From an uncultured Rothia sp. (GTDB lineage Bacteria > Actinomycetota > Actinomycetes > Actinomycetales > Micrococcaceae), in assembly GCA_946221065.1 (NCBI GenBank), contig CAMIIO010000001.1, forward strand, positions 321,908 to 385,907: a stretch of DNA of 64,000 nucleotides, written 5' to 3'. Below are positions 52,516-60,092 of the stretch, piece by piece. Position 1 is the stretch's first letter. Each line of letters begins with the position of its first letter. Made by a program: the position numbers and the translations under genes. The notes beneath the pieces were generated by a model. The model was not told the origin of the DNA and did no database searches. It worked only from the letters and a program-made list of their open reading frames with translations.

Positions 52516-54027
52516 TTACTCCTGGTTTGTGGTGGACTCTGGCGCGGGGATGGAAAGACCAAAGATGGCACCGGGGCCGTTGTTGGGTTGGGCAACCCAT
52601 ATGCTGCCGCCGTGGTGTTCGGCAATGGTGCGGACGATGGCGAGGCCTAGCCCCACTCCCACGCTGTGTTTTTGTGCTATTGCGGGATTTTTAGCGGTGT
52701 TTCGTTGGAATCGATTGAAGATGGTTTGGGCTGCTTCTGCGTTGATGCCGGGACCGCGGTCCCGTACCCAGAGGTCTAGGTGGCGTTCGCCGTCGTAATC
52801 GGTGAAGGTGCTGCCAATGGTGATGATTGATTGGGCGGGGGAGTATTGGGCGGCGTTGGCGCAGAGTTGGATCATGGCTTGGGTGATGCGTTGTTGGTCG
52901 AGGCTGACGGTGCCGTCTGCTATCTCGCTAATGACCCAGGTGTTGTTGCCGAGGGTTTGAACGGTGGAGTCGAGGCTGATCATGAGGTCAGCGACGTCGG
53001 TGGGTGAGATATGGAGGAAGTCGGGGCGTTCAGATTTGGCGAGGAGTAGAAGGTCGCTCACGATACGCCCCATGCGGTCGAGTTCGTCATCGACGAGGTC
53101 GAGTGTGGCTTGTTGGTCTTCGGTGTGACGGTCCATGAGTTCTAGGTGACCACGGACGATGGTGATGGGGGTGCGTAGTTCGTGGGAGACATCGTCGAGG
53201 AAATTGCGTTGCATGGTGGAAGCTTCTTCGAGCCGGTCAAGCATTTGGTTGAAGGTGAGGGACATTGCGGCAACGTCGCCGGCGCCGGTAACGGGGACGC
53301 GGGCAGTGATGTCTTTGTCGTTGATGGCTTCTGCAACTTTGCGTAGCTCGCGGATGGGTTTGATAATTTGTCCGGAGACGAACCAGGAGATTCCGAGCGC
53401 GGCTAGTAGACACATGCCGGCGATTGACATCATGGTGCCGATAGTCTTGTTCACTGCTTGGTAGCTGGGTTGGACGTATTCGATGACGACGAGGTAGCCG
53501 GTTTCTGTTGCGTGGTGGGATGTTTGCATGCTGGCTTTTCCCCAGTGGATGGGTCCGGCTGGGGTGTGGTATGTGCCGGAGGTTGCGGAAGTGTTGCTGA
53601 GTTCTTCAATGAGCTCTTGGTCTTGGGGCAGGAGGTAGCCTTTGCTGGTGGGGTGGTCGCCCTTGTTGTGGGTGAAGATGATGCTGTCTCCTGCAATTCC
53701 TACGAGTTGTTCAGTGCGGGAGGAGTATTGGCGGGCGATGTAGGTTTCTAGGAGCTGTTTGGGGCTGGTGAAGGGCTCGGAGGTTTCGGGGTTGAGTCCT
53801 TTGGCGGCGAAGGTGCGAAACTCTTCGAGTTCTTGGTTGATTTCGGTGTTGGCGGTTTCTGCGACGTTGCGGTGCATGACTTCGTAGATGCTGATGAGTA
53901 GCGCACTCATGGCGATGAGCGCGGTGAGCATAACCCACCCTACGATGTGCCATCGGGAGGACGAGGCTCTGTGGCGGGCTGGTCTTGAAGGTGCTGGGGG
54001 ATCGTTCTTGCGGATGGGGCTAGTCAT
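52516..54027 (-). CDS. Membrane sensor histidine kinase (HAMP, HisKA, HATPase)
   Basis: A 503-residue kinase. TM1 is about residues 27-50, an external sensor of about 145 residues follows (51-195), then TM2 about 196-218, HAMP 219-272, HisKA with phospho-His282 (DDVSHELRTPITI) and the ATPase domain with N-box NAAQYSP, DRGPGIN and GVGLGLAIV. I start at the ATG at 54027, overlapping the stop of the acidic exported protein by eight bases; an earlier ATG at 54084 would add a Met/Thr-rich stretch that is just the other frame of the upstream Asp codons. Confidence 0.92.
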   Translation of the reverse strand: MTSPIRKNDPPAPSRPARHRASSSRWHIVGWVMLTALIAMSALLISIYEVMHRNVAETANTEINQELEEFRTFAAKGLNPETSEPFTSPKQLLETYIARQYSSRTEQLVGIAGDSIIFTHNKGDHPTSKGYLLPQDQELIEELSNTSATSGTYHTPAGPIHWGKASMQTSHHATETGYLVVIEYVQPSYQAVNKTIGTMMSIAGMCLLAALGISWFVSGQIIKPIRELRKVAEAINDKDITARVPVTGAGDVAAMSLTFNQMLDRLEEASTMQRNFLDDVSHELRTPITIVRGHLELMDRHTEDQQATLDLVDDELDRMGRIVSDLLLLAKSERPDFLHISPTDVADLMISLDSTVQTLGNNTWVISEIADGTVSLDQQRITQAMIQLCANAAQYSPAQSIITIGSTFTDYDGERHLDLWVRDRGPGINAEAAQTIFNRFQRNTAKNPAIAQKHSVGVGLGLAIVRTIAEHHGGSIWVAQPNNGPGAIFGLSIPAPESTTNQE

Positions 54028-54373
54028 CGTCGTCATCGCCTTCGTCGTATTCATCTTCATCGTTGAGGTCATCAGCGTCGTCATCGGTGTAATTAGTCTG
54101 CGGCGGTAGATCGTGGGGGAGCTGGTAGGTATCTACTTGCTGGTGTTGTTCTATGGGGATCTGGTGGGTGGAGGGTTGAGGGTTCGGTGCTTGCTGTGGT
54201 GGGTTAGAGGATGGGGAAGAGGGCTCGGTAGTTGCTGAAGTGTTTGTGGGCAGGATGATTGGCTCGCCGTCGATAGAGGGAGCGTGGGTAGGGCGAGTGA
54301 GGCCGCTGGCTAGGAAGAGGACGCCGGTTGCCATGGTTGCAAGTAGAAGGAGGAAGAGATTTTTCTTCAGCAT
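54020..54373 (-). CDS. Exported small protein with an Asp/Glu-rich tail, heading the two-component operon
   Basis: A 117-residue protein. Residues 1-25 are a signal peptide or anchor (KKNLFLLLLATMATGVLFLA). The rest is disordered: Ser/Thr/Pro/Gln-rich, then a C-terminus of 22 residues of which 16 are Asp or Glu (ending GDDDDD). No family recognised. Its stop overlaps the kinase start. Co-translation with a sensor kinase suggests a periplasmic/extracellular accessory factor; the acidic tail could bind cations or cationic peptides. That role is inference. Confidence 0.6.
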   Translation of the reverse strand: MLKKNLFLLLLATMATGVLFLASGLTRPTHAPSIDGEPIILPTNTSATTEPSSPSSNPPQQAPNPQPSTHQIPIEQHQQVDTYQLPHDLPPQTNYTDDDADDLNDEDEYDEGDDDDD

Positions 54374-54452
54374 GGTTTCTACTCTCTCAAAGAGTTTTCA
54401 AAGCGTGGTGAGGCTGGCATTAAAGTTTTTTCATGAAATGCTCAACCAAAAG

Positions 54453-54487
54453 TTGCATAATTATTGAAACATGCTAATAATTATTAG
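54453..54487 (+). promoter_or_regulatory. Paired ArgR boxes in front of argG
   Basis: TGCATAATTATT (54454-54465) and CTAATAATTATT (54474-54485) match at 9 of 12 positions and lie exactly 20 bases apart. The second is inside a perfect 14-base palindrome, CTAATAATTATTAG (54474-54487). Confidence 0.65.
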
Positions 54488-54534
54488 TAACGCAGTTTTT
54501 AGCTCTGTTAGAAGCAGGGGAGGAAAGGAACGTC

Positions 54535-55743
54535 ATGAAGGAACGCATTGTCCTGGCATACTCTGGAGGACTCGATACATCCGTAGCCATTGGCTGGATT
54601 GGTGAAGCAACCGGCGCAGAAGTTATCGCCGTCGCCGTCGATGTTGGACAGGGTGGAGAAGACCTTGAAACTGTACGCCAGCGCGCTCTGGATTGCGGGG
54701 CTGTAGAAGCCTACGTTGCCGATGCCCGCGACGAGTTCGCCAACGACTACTGCATGCCCGCACTCAAAGCTAACGCCCTCTACATGGACGAGTACCCGCT
54801 GGTTTCCGCGGTATCTCGCCCCGTTATCTCCAAGCACCTGGTTAAAGCCGCCAAGCAGTTTGGTGCCACCACCGTAGCGCACGGCTGCACGGGTAAGGGA
54901 AACGACCAGGTGCGCTTTGAAGTTGCCATCCAAACCCTCGGCCCCGACCTCAAATGCATCGCTCCGGTACGCGATTTGGCACTCACCCGTGATAAAGCGA
55001 TTACTTACGCAGAGAACAACAACCTCCCTATCGCCACCACCAAGAAGAACCCGTTCTCTATCGACCAGAACGTGTGGGGACGCGCGGTAGAGACAGGCTT
55101 CCTCGAAGACATCTGGAACGGCCCCACCAAGGACGTCTACGACTACACCGATGACCCCACCTTCTCGCCTGCCCCCGATACCGTAGTAATCACCTTCAAA
55201 GAAGGTATCCCGGTAGCAATTGACGGCCAAACTGTTACCCCGTTACAAGCTATCGAACAGCTCAACCGCCGCGCAGGAGCCCAGGGAATCGGCAGAATCG
55301 ACATCGTTGAAGACCGCCTGGTAGGCATCAAGTCCCGCGAAATCTATGAAGCACCCGGCGCAATGGCACTCATCGCAGCCCATAAAGAGCTCGAAAACGT
55401 CACCATTGAGCGCGAACAGGCACGCTTCAAAAAGACCGTGGGACAGCGCTGGACCGAACTCGTCTATGACGGTCAGTGGTACTCACCGCTGAAGAAGTCC
55501 CTCGACGCCTTCATCGAAGACACGCAAAAAATGGTCAACGGAGACATCCGCATGGACCTGCACGCCGGTCGCGCCGTCGTTACCGGACGCCGCTCCGAGA
55601 CTTCCCTCTACGACTTCAACCTGGCAACCTACGACGAAGGCGACTCCTTCGACCAGTCACAGGCACGCGGTTTCATCGAGCTCTTCGGTATGTCTGCCAA
55701 GGTAGCCTCCTCCCGCGATCAGCGTCTTGGCAACCAGGCATAA
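54535..55743 (+). CDS. argG: Argininosuccinate synthase ArgG
   Basis: Condenses citrulline and aspartate using ATP. The PP-loop is AYSGGLDTSVAIGW at the N-terminus, and the citrulline/aspartate site GCTGKGNDQVRFE follows. Length 402 is standard. GGGAGGAAAGGA lies before the ATG. Together with argH it forms a second arginine locus 8 kb from the first, with its own ArgR boxes. Confidence 0.97.
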   Translation: MKERIVLAYSGGLDTSVAIGWIGEATGAEVIAVAVDVGQGGEDLETVRQRALDCGAVEAYVADARDEFANDYCMPALKANALYMDEYPLVSAVSRPVISKHLVKAAKQFGATTVAHGCTGKGNDQVRFEVAIQTLGPDLKCIAPVRDLALTRDKAITYAENNNLPIATTKKNPFSIDQNVWGRAVETGFLEDIWNGPTKDVYDYTDDPTFSPAPDTVVITFKEGIPVAIDGQTVTPLQAIEQLNRRAGAQGIGRIDIVEDRLVGIKSREIYEAPGAMALIAAHKELENVTIEREQARFKKTVGQRWTELVYDGQWYSPLKKSLDAFIEDTQKMVNGDIRMDLHAGRAVVTGRRSETSLYDFNLATYDEGDSFDQSQARGFIELFGMSAKVASSRDQRLGNQA

Positions 55744-55848
55744 CTGAATCCCTAAAACGTGGTTGAGTCCGGCCCCCCACCTAAACCGGGCTCAACCTTT
55801 CTCCCCTCTCACCCCGGTACCGTCCACGCACAAATAAAGGTTTTCACC

Positions 55849-57294
55849 ATGGCAGAACACGAAAAGCACGGAACCAACTCGGGCGCGCTCTGGGGCGGAC
55901 GCTTTGCCGGCGGCCCCTCCGAAGCCTTGGCGGCCCTCTCCAAATCCACACAATTCGACTGGCGACTAGCCCCCTACGACATCGCTGGCTCCCGCGCCCA
56001 CGCGCGCGTGCTCAACAAGGCGGGTTTGCTAACCGATACAGAACTTGAGGGTATGCTCTCTGCGCTAGACCAGCTTGAAACCGATGTTCGCTCCGGCGCC
56101 TACACCCCCGCCGAATCCGATGAAGACGTACACGGCTCCCTAGAAAAGGGACTACTAGAACGAGCCGGAGAAGAACTCGGCGGTAAACTCCGTGCCGGAC
56201 GCTCCCGTAACGACCAAATCGCCACGCTCGGACGCATGTACCTGCGCGATCACGCCTCGATTATTGCAACCGGCGTGCTCGGGGTCATTGACGCGCTTAT
56301 CGAACAATCCGAAAAGCACCCCTACGCACCTATGCCTGGACGCACCCACCTACAACATGCGCAGCCGGTGCTCCTTTCCCACCAGCTCCTTGCTCACGCC
56401 TGGGCTCTTTCTCGGGATCTTGACCGGCTTTTGGACTGGGATAAGCGCGCCGCCGTCTCACCCTATGGCTCCGGGGCGCTCGCAGGTTCTTCGCTGGGGC
56501 TTGATCCGGAAGCGGTTGCCGCAGATTTGGGCTTTGATTCGGCGTGCTTTAACTCGATTGATGGCACCGCTTCGCGTGATGTGTACGCCGAGTTCGCCTG
56601 GATTGCCGCCATGATTTCAGTGGATCTTTCCCGGCTTTCGGAAGAGGTTATCCTCTGGGCTACCAAGGAATTTTCTTTCGTGAAGCTACACGATTCATTC
56701 TCGACCGGTTCCTCCATTATGCCGCAGAAAAAGAACCCGGATATCGCCGAACTCGCCCGCGGTAAGGCTGGGCGTCTAATCGGTGATTTGACCGGTTTGC
56801 TGGCAACACTTAAGGCGTTACCGCTCGCCTATAACCGTGACTTGCAGGAGGATAAAGAACCGGTCTTTGACGCCATCGATCAGCTTGAGGTACTTTTGCC
56901 GGCTGTTTCTGGCATGGTGGCTACGCTGAGCTTTAACACGGAGCGGCTGGCTGAGCTGGCTCCGCAGGGCTTTGCTCTTGCCACCGACGTCGCCGAGTGG
57001 CTGGTTCGCCAGGGTGTTCCGTTCCGGGTGGCTCACGAGCTCGCTGGTGACGCCGTGCGGGTGTGTGAAGAGAAGGATTGCGAGCTGTGGGACCTTACCG
57101 ATGAGGACTTCGCGGGAATCTCTGAGCATTTGACACCGCAGGTACGAGAGGTGCTGACTGTTGAGGGTTCGCTCAATTCTCGTTCGGCGCAGGGTGGAAC
57201 GGCGCCGTCGGCAGTGGCTCAACAGCTTGAGGCGCTGAAAGCTGAGCTCAATCCGCAGCGTGAGTTCGCCGCGCGTCCGCAGGTTATTTCGTAG
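55849..57294 (+). CDS. argH: Argininosuccinate lyase ArgH
   Basis: Splits argininosuccinate into arginine and fumarate. The fumarase-superfamily signature GSSIMPQKKNPD is intact, and SRNDQIAT and GRTHLQHAQPV are the substrate-site motifs. I start at the ATG at 55849 (MAEHEKHGTNSGALWGGRF); an in-frame GTG at 55759 would add a 30-residue unconserved Pro-rich stretch. 481 residues. Ends at the structured repeat that marks the edge of the accessory patch. Confidence 0.95.
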   Translation: MAEHEKHGTNSGALWGGRFAGGPSEALAALSKSTQFDWRLAPYDIAGSRAHARVLNKAGLLTDTELEGMLSALDQLETDVRSGAYTPAESDEDVHGSLEKGLLERAGEELGGKLRAGRSRNDQIATLGRMYLRDHASIIATGVLGVIDALIEQSEKHPYAPMPGRTHLQHAQPVLLSHQLLAHAWALSRDLDRLLDWDKRAAVSPYGSGALAGSSLGLDPEAVAADLGFDSACFNSIDGTASRDVYAEFAWIAAMISVDLSRLSEEVILWATKEFSFVKLHDSFSTGSSIMPQKKNPDIAELARGKAGRLIGDLTGLLATLKALPLAYNRDLQEDKEPVFDAIDQLEVLLPAVSGMVATLSFNTERLAELAPQGFALATDVAEWLVRQGVPFRVAHELAGDAVRVCEEKDCELWDLTDEDFAGISEHLTPQVREVLTVEGSLNSRSAQGGTAPSAVAQQLEALKAELNPQREFAARPQVIS

Positions 57295-57310
57295 CCTTTA
57301 CCTAAATCTA

Positions 57311-57384
57311 GCCAAGTAACCAGTTTGTGTTGTAAGGACCGCCCCGGAACGGTCGTGGCGCAATAGGCTGGTTACTTGGCTTTT
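57311..57384 (+). repeat. Structured hairpin repeat, copy A (also the argH terminator)
   Basis: GCCAAGTAACCAG (57311-57323) pairs perfectly over 13 bases with CTGGTTACTTGGC (57368-57380), and TTTTCT follows. Inside are a second stem (TTGTG/CGCAA) and a third (GACCG/CGGTC). A second copy, about 85% identical over 65 aligned bases, lies at 59270-59334. Confidence 0.75.
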
Positions 57385-57484
57385 CTCGTAGTTGAAATTC
57401 TTTAGGGAAATCTTAGGGATTATGCATAAGGAGTAAGTCCACCAACCAAAACAACGATCCCACCAAGGGAAAACAGAGAGATAA

Positions 57485-58228
57485 ATCGCCAGAAATAACT
57501 TCAGCCGTACCAGGAACGACCGTTTGTTCGCCAAGTCTTCTGCCGGGCTGGTCCCCAAACAATACGCCATCCTTCTCGCTCTCACCGATGCTCTGACTAT
57601 GACCCTCGTTTACCTGAGATTTAACTATACAGAGCACCACCTAGCAGCTTGCTTTTGCACCCATTAGTCCACTGTTTCTCTAACCATTATCAGCATCGAA
57701 AATGCCTTCGTAACAGTGCTTAAAAGCTACGTCCTACCCCTAGAATCAGCCTTCATCAACCCCGGATCAGCTGTCGTAGATGGAAGAACTCTAATTCCTA
57801 TGTGGAACTGGCGCTTACAGGGGGAAATTCTACTCTGTTAAGCACCAGCGCACCGGGTATAACCAGTAGCTCTTCTGCACTCGTAAAGGGAAGCCGCTAG
57901 CGATCACCGATTCGGTTGATGGGGTCAGGCATGATGGTTTTGTGCTCAGGGAGTATCGGTTGGATCAGCTACTGGATTTATCTTCGACTCTTAGTGATAA
58001 CGGATGTGTGGGGTAAGGGAGTATGCTTCCGGTGAGAAAGTCTGTTGGGGTTGGTTGTCTGAGGGGCAGAAGGTGGTGGAGCGGGTGATTGTTCAGGTTA
58101 AGACGTGGCGTGTTGTGCATTCGAGGTTTCGTTGTCTGTTGCGGGTGTATGGGCGGATGTTTTCTTCTGGTGCGGGAGTTGGTGTTTTTGCTGCGGGGCG
58201 CCCCTTTATGTATAACCATTTTATCTAG
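57485..58228 (+). pseudogene. Decayed IS5-type DDE transposase gene
   Basis: Three reading frames joined give a recognisable transposase. The first (57485-57839) reads FAKSSAGLVPKQYAILLALTD, the N-terminal helix-turn-helix part, then VVDGRTLIPMWNWRLQGE with the first catalytic Asp; it has a TAG at 57665. A shift near 57840 continues KHQRTGYNQ, stop, then KGKPLAITDSVDGVRHDGF and SDNGCVG (the second Asp region). A further shift near 58010 gives LSEGQKVVERV and the C-terminal QVKTWRVVHSRFRCLLRVYG. Two frameshifts, several stops and an apparent deletion of the residues around the catalytic Glu show it is inactive. Terminal inverted repeats were not located. Confidence 0.7.
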
Positions 58229-58412
58229 GCATGAACTAAGATGTAGAAGAAAAAATACTTGATATGTCAAGATATATTATCTGAAAGATAAGGCTATATT
58301 CTGTCTGGACTTATGGGTGTAAAGCACTTATCTACCTTAAGGAAATATTACGTAACATTCACTTGACTAGTATAAATACTGGTTTTTATTAAAAAAGTAG
58401 ACTATTCTAAAA
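58229..58412 (+). promoter_or_regulatory. AT-rich spacer with a candidate promoter for the exported-protein gene
   Basis: No gene is seen. TTGACT (58363-58368) and TATTAA (58387-58392) are 18 bases apart and would start a transcript about 14 bases ahead of the GTG at 58413. Confidence 0.4.
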
Positions 58413-59039
58413 GTGTCCTCTTATAAATATATATCATTGGAGATTAAGTGTATCCCCCCCCGTAAGAGCTCATGTCGATTGATTGTAGCTACTATTCTCA
58501 CATCATTTATTATTGGATCATTATCACCTGCGTATGCAACTGATGACATAAAATTTGATTACTCTTCATATTCGTCAACTGAAGCCGGTGATCAGGAGAC
58601 TGAATATATGTTGAATCAAATGGCTTCAGAATTTGAGAGTCAATATCTGCAGAATCCAGAAAGTTTTGACCGAGTTTTAGATAATTTAAGTAAATCCTTT
58701 TCGGGACAATCTAGTTTGCAAAGTGTATTTTCTTATGATAGGGGCTTGACCCCATATGCTAGTTGGGAAAATTATGCAAAATGTGTTGGAAACGGGGTAG
58801 CTGCGGCTTTTGGCATCGATATTCTGAAGCGTGCAATCAATAAGCCTGTGGTTGACGCACTTAAGTCACGGCAGTGGCGGGTGGCTTCATCAATCATACA
58901 CAGTAATCTAAAAAGAATACTTGGATCTAAGGGCGCCAGCTTAGTTATTAAGAAAATTGCTAATAAAGCTTTACCCGGTGGTCTTCCCGGTCAAATTGTG
59001 TGGATTGCTGGAAAATGTGGAGTAAAGGAGTTCATCTAA
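58413..59039 (+). CDS. Secreted protein of unknown function, bacteriocin-like architecture, in AT-rich DNA
   Basis: A 208-residue protein. A long signal peptide (basic PPRKSSCR, hydrophobic LIVATILTSFIIGSL, cleavage likely after AYA at residue 42) is followed by an acidic linker (about 43-110). The C-terminal module (about 115-208) is Gly/Ala-rich, basic and amphipathic. It begins YASWENYAKCVGNGVAAAFG and ends IVWIAGKCGVKEFI, with two cysteines (Cys124, Cys202) that could form a disulfide. An acidic pro-part and a basic helical tail with two cysteines are features of some secreted peptides, but no family is recognised. Base composition is foreign: 23 of 60 bases are G/C in 58561-58620. A GTG start without a ribosome site is used; TTG at 58437 is an alternative. 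Confidence 0.6.
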   Translation: MSSYKYISLEIKCIPPRKSSCRLIVATILTSFIIGSLSPAYATDDIKFDYSSYSSTEAGDQETEYMLNQMASEFESQYLQNPESFDRVLDNLSKSFSGQSSLQSVFSYDRGLTPYASWENYAKCVGNGVAAAFGIDILKRAINKPVVDALKSRQWRVASSIIHSNLKRILGSKGASLVIKKIANKALPGGLPGQIVWIAGKCGVKEFI

Positions 59040-59041
59040 AC

Positions 59042-59236
59042 GTGGATCGCAAGAAGTTATTATCCTGGGTTACTCTGATAGCCGTCATTGTCTTGCTACC
59101 CCTTCCCTTTGCCTTGGTGCTCAGCGGTGTGGACTTCCTAGCCAGTGGTTCGGCGGGCGTACCCAAAGAATTTTTAGTGAGTTACTTCTTTGGAATGTTT
59201 ACTCTGATCATGGGGTATTTCTGGTACATGCGTTAG
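59042..59236 (+). CDS. Small two-helix membrane protein, candidate immunity partner
   Basis: A 64-residue protein starting at a GTG three bases after the stop of the secreted protein, with AAAGGAG inside the end of that gene. Two transmembrane helices (about 8-29 and 43-62) are joined by a short loop with GSAGVPKE. A small membrane protein directly downstream of a secreted protein is the common form of an immunity protein, but nothing in the sequence proves it. Base composition is closer to the host than that of its partner. Confidence 0.5.
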   Translation: MDRKKLLSWVTLIAVIVLLPLPFALVLSGVDFLASGSAGVPKEFLVSYFFGMFTLIMGYFWYMR

Positions 59237-59269
59237 GCTAAATAGCTTCTATCCCCATACTTTCAGCTC

Positions 59270-59334
59270 AGTGACCAGCTTGTGTTGTTGGGACCGTCCC
59301 GGGACGGTCGCAGCGCAACAGGCTGGTCACTTGG
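59270..59334 (+). repeat. Structured hairpin repeat, copy B
   Basis: AGTGACCAG (59270-59278) pairs with CTGGTCACT (59323-59331). Aligned with copy A, the A-T pair in the terminal stem has become G-C on both sides, a compensatory change. The centre, GACCGTCCCGGGACGGTC, is a perfect 18-base palindrome. It follows the small membrane protein gene and precedes apt. Confidence 0.7.
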
Positions 59335-59399
59335 TTCTCTGCTTCCCTGCGCGGGTAGAGTATTGACTGAAAAACCTCCTGCCAATCGAAAGCACACCC

Positions 59400-59951
59400 A
59401 TGAATACCCAGAATCCCGCAGAACTTCCTGTCGAGCAGATGGTTCCCGCCGCTTGCGCTCAGATCCACAACTTTCCCAAACCGGGCATCCTGTTCTACGA
59501 CGTCACCACTCTTTTTGCCAACCCGCAGGTCTTTCGTCGCTGTATCGACGAACTAGCAGACCGATTTGCTGGCGAGTTCGACATCGTTGCCGGAGTCGAA
59601 GCACGCGGCTTCCTCATCGCCTCAGCCATCGCGTACAAGGCTGGCACCGGCGTCATGACTGTTCGCAAAGCGGGCAAACTACCGCGCGATACCTACACCA
59701 AAGACTACGAGCTCGAATACGGTTCGGCGGCCATCGAAATTCATCGTGACGACATCCCCGCTGGCACCCGCGTGCTCATCGTGGATGACCTTCTTGCCAC
59801 CGGAGGCACCCTAGCGGCGACCGTGAACCTTATGGGGCAGGCATCGCTCACCGTTGCCGGCGTCGGTGTCTTGCTGGAAATTGACGGGCTGGGCGGCCGC
59901 GAAGCACTGGCAGGGCAACGCATTGAAACGCTCTCGACTGTCTCCGAATAA
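59400..59951 (+). CDS. apt: Adenine phosphoribosyltransferase
   Basis: Salvages adenine to AMP with PRPP. The type I PRTase PRPP loop VLIVDDLLATGGT is at about residues 122-134, and GILFYDVTTLFANP and EARGFLIASAIAY are the APRT-specific segments. Length 183. GAAAG precedes the ATG at an acceptable distance; a TAGAGT at about 59355 may be its -10. Confidence 0.95.
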   Translation: MNTQNPAELPVEQMVPAACAQIHNFPKPGILFYDVTTLFANPQVFRRCIDELADRFAGEFDIVAGVEARGFLIASAIAYKAGTGVMTVRKAGKLPRDTYTKDYELEYGSAAIEIHRDDIPAGTRVLIVDDLLATGGTLAATVNLMGQASLTVAGVGVLLEIDGLGGREALAGQRIETLSTVSE

Positions 59952-60092
59952 CTAGTACATGCCGCCTCTGCAATTATGCCGTGCGGAATCGGAACCCCTG
60001 TACCTTTCATAGGTCAGTGGCGATACTGCCCAAACACGCCGCGGGGGAGTAAACTTGAACCTCCTTGAAACGGTGCATAGAAAGATACGTGG

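Noticed and set aside
54028..54084. Kinase start at the ATG at 54084
   Set aside because: The extra residues are Met/Thr-rich, the alternate frame of the upstream Asp codons, and no ribosome site is seen; overlap coupling at 54027 is more likely.
57298..57640. Minus-strand ORFs over the argH 3' region and hairpin repeat
   Set aside because: They run through the structured repeat and oppose the transposase frame; no ribosome site or recognisable protein.
58004..58228. A 74-codon plus-strand ORF as an independent gene
   Set aside because: Its C-terminal part continues the IS5-type transposase seen in the other frames just upstream, so it is a pseudogene fragment.
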